From an uncultured Oscillospiraceae bacterium (lineage in GTDB: Bacteria > Bacillota > Clostridia > Oscillospirales > Acutalibacteraceae), in assembly GCA_900549945.1 (NCBI GenBank), contig URQJ01000013.1, positions 1 to 21,640 of the forward strand: a stretch of 21,640 nucleotides of DNA, read 5' to 3'. The position numbers and the translations under genes are program-made. Shown piece by piece: positions 21,535-21,640 of the stretch. The notes beneath the pieces are model-generated. The model did not search any database. It was not told the origin of the DNA and saw only the letters and a list, made by a program, of their open reading frames with translations. Position 1 is the stretch's first letter, and each line of letters opens with the position of its first letter.

Positions 21535-21567
21535 AAAGAGTTTGCAAATCCAATCTGCAAACTCTTT
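21530..21567 (-). terminator. Terminator of tRNA-Asn
   Basis: A perfect 12-bp stem, AAAGAGTTTGCA with TGCAAACTCTTT, has a 9-nt loop and is followed on the minus strand by more T. It starts 1 nt after the encoded CCA end of the tRNA. Confidence 0.9.
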
Positions 21568-21568
21568 C

Positions 21569-21640
21569 TGGCTCCCCCTGTTGGACTCGAACCAACGACC
21601 CTGCGGTTAACAGCCGCATGCTCTACCGACTGAGCTAAGG
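21569..21640 (-). tRNA. tRNA-Asn (GTT), missing 4 nt at the 5' end
   Basis: On the minus strand the cloverleaf is clear: D arm GCTC..GAGC, anticodon stem TGCGG/CCGCA with loop CTGTTAA (anticodon GTT, asparagine), T arm GTTGG-TTCGAGT-CCAAC and a 3' acceptor strand AGGGGGA, then G and an encoded CCA. The window ends at acceptor position 5, so the first four bases (expected TCCC) are cut off. It is a normal, probably functional tRNA; its 3' end is a common target for integrating elements. Confidence 0.96.

Noticed and set aside
1-21640. CRISPR array, rRNA genes or insertion sequence
   Set aside because: No regularly spaced repeats, no rRNA-like stretch and no transposase were seen on either strand.

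Overview
The window joins an integrated mobile element (positions 1 to about 13,100) to a GC-rich chromosomal backbone (about 13,110 to the end). The backbone (lysS, greA, an ECF vitamin transporter plus coaX, rarA, a flavodiiron protein, tRNA-Asn) has strong G/C preference at third codon positions, near-consensus sigma-A promoters and Shine-Dalgarno (SD) sites. An oxygen-scavenging flavodiiron protein together with ECF uptake suggests an anaerobic gut-type Clostridia (Oscillospiraceae/Ruminococcaceae-like). That placement is inference; no rRNA is present.

Mobile element, left arm (1-11,037, all minus strand). A tightly packed, partly overlapping operon reads leftward from one promoter at 11,009-11,037: a 53-aa protein, a YqaJ-type exonuclease, a RecD2-like helicase, a possible annealing-protein-like gene, a CHC2/Toprim primase-like protein, an 87-aa orphan, a PcfK/AcrIIA9-family protein on a long acidic and coiled-coil extension, a DUF7666-like protein, PcfJ, and a partial gene running off the window. 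This is the DNA-processing part of a conjugative or mobilizable element. Relaxase, coupling protein and type IV secretion genes are not in view.

The roughly 300-nt leader of that operon is the most unusual part of the window. Its RNA can fold into a multibranch domain, then a strong terminator-like hairpin, a perfect 8-bp hairpin and a second terminator-like structure. Three of the hairpins end in the same GUAU loop. I read it as a candidate attenuator or riboregulator of the element's replication and recombination genes.

Mobile element, right end (11,038-13,110, plus strand). A small excisionase-like protein and a Tn916-type tyrosine integrase are followed by a bidirectional terminator and short repeats. 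The end abuts the 3' end of lysS, and the last lysS codons look unlike the rest of that gene. Integration into the lysS 3' end, with the element resupplying the final codons, is therefore plausible.

Chromosome (13,110-21,640). lysS and greA run leftward from a consensus promoter. Divergently, a pantothenate-type ECF S component and type III pantothenate kinase form a two-gene coenzyme A operon closed by a strong terminator. A multiply frameshifted amidase pseudogene follows, then rarA, fprA, a gene-poor stretch with a compositional shift, and a tRNA-Asn cut by the window end.
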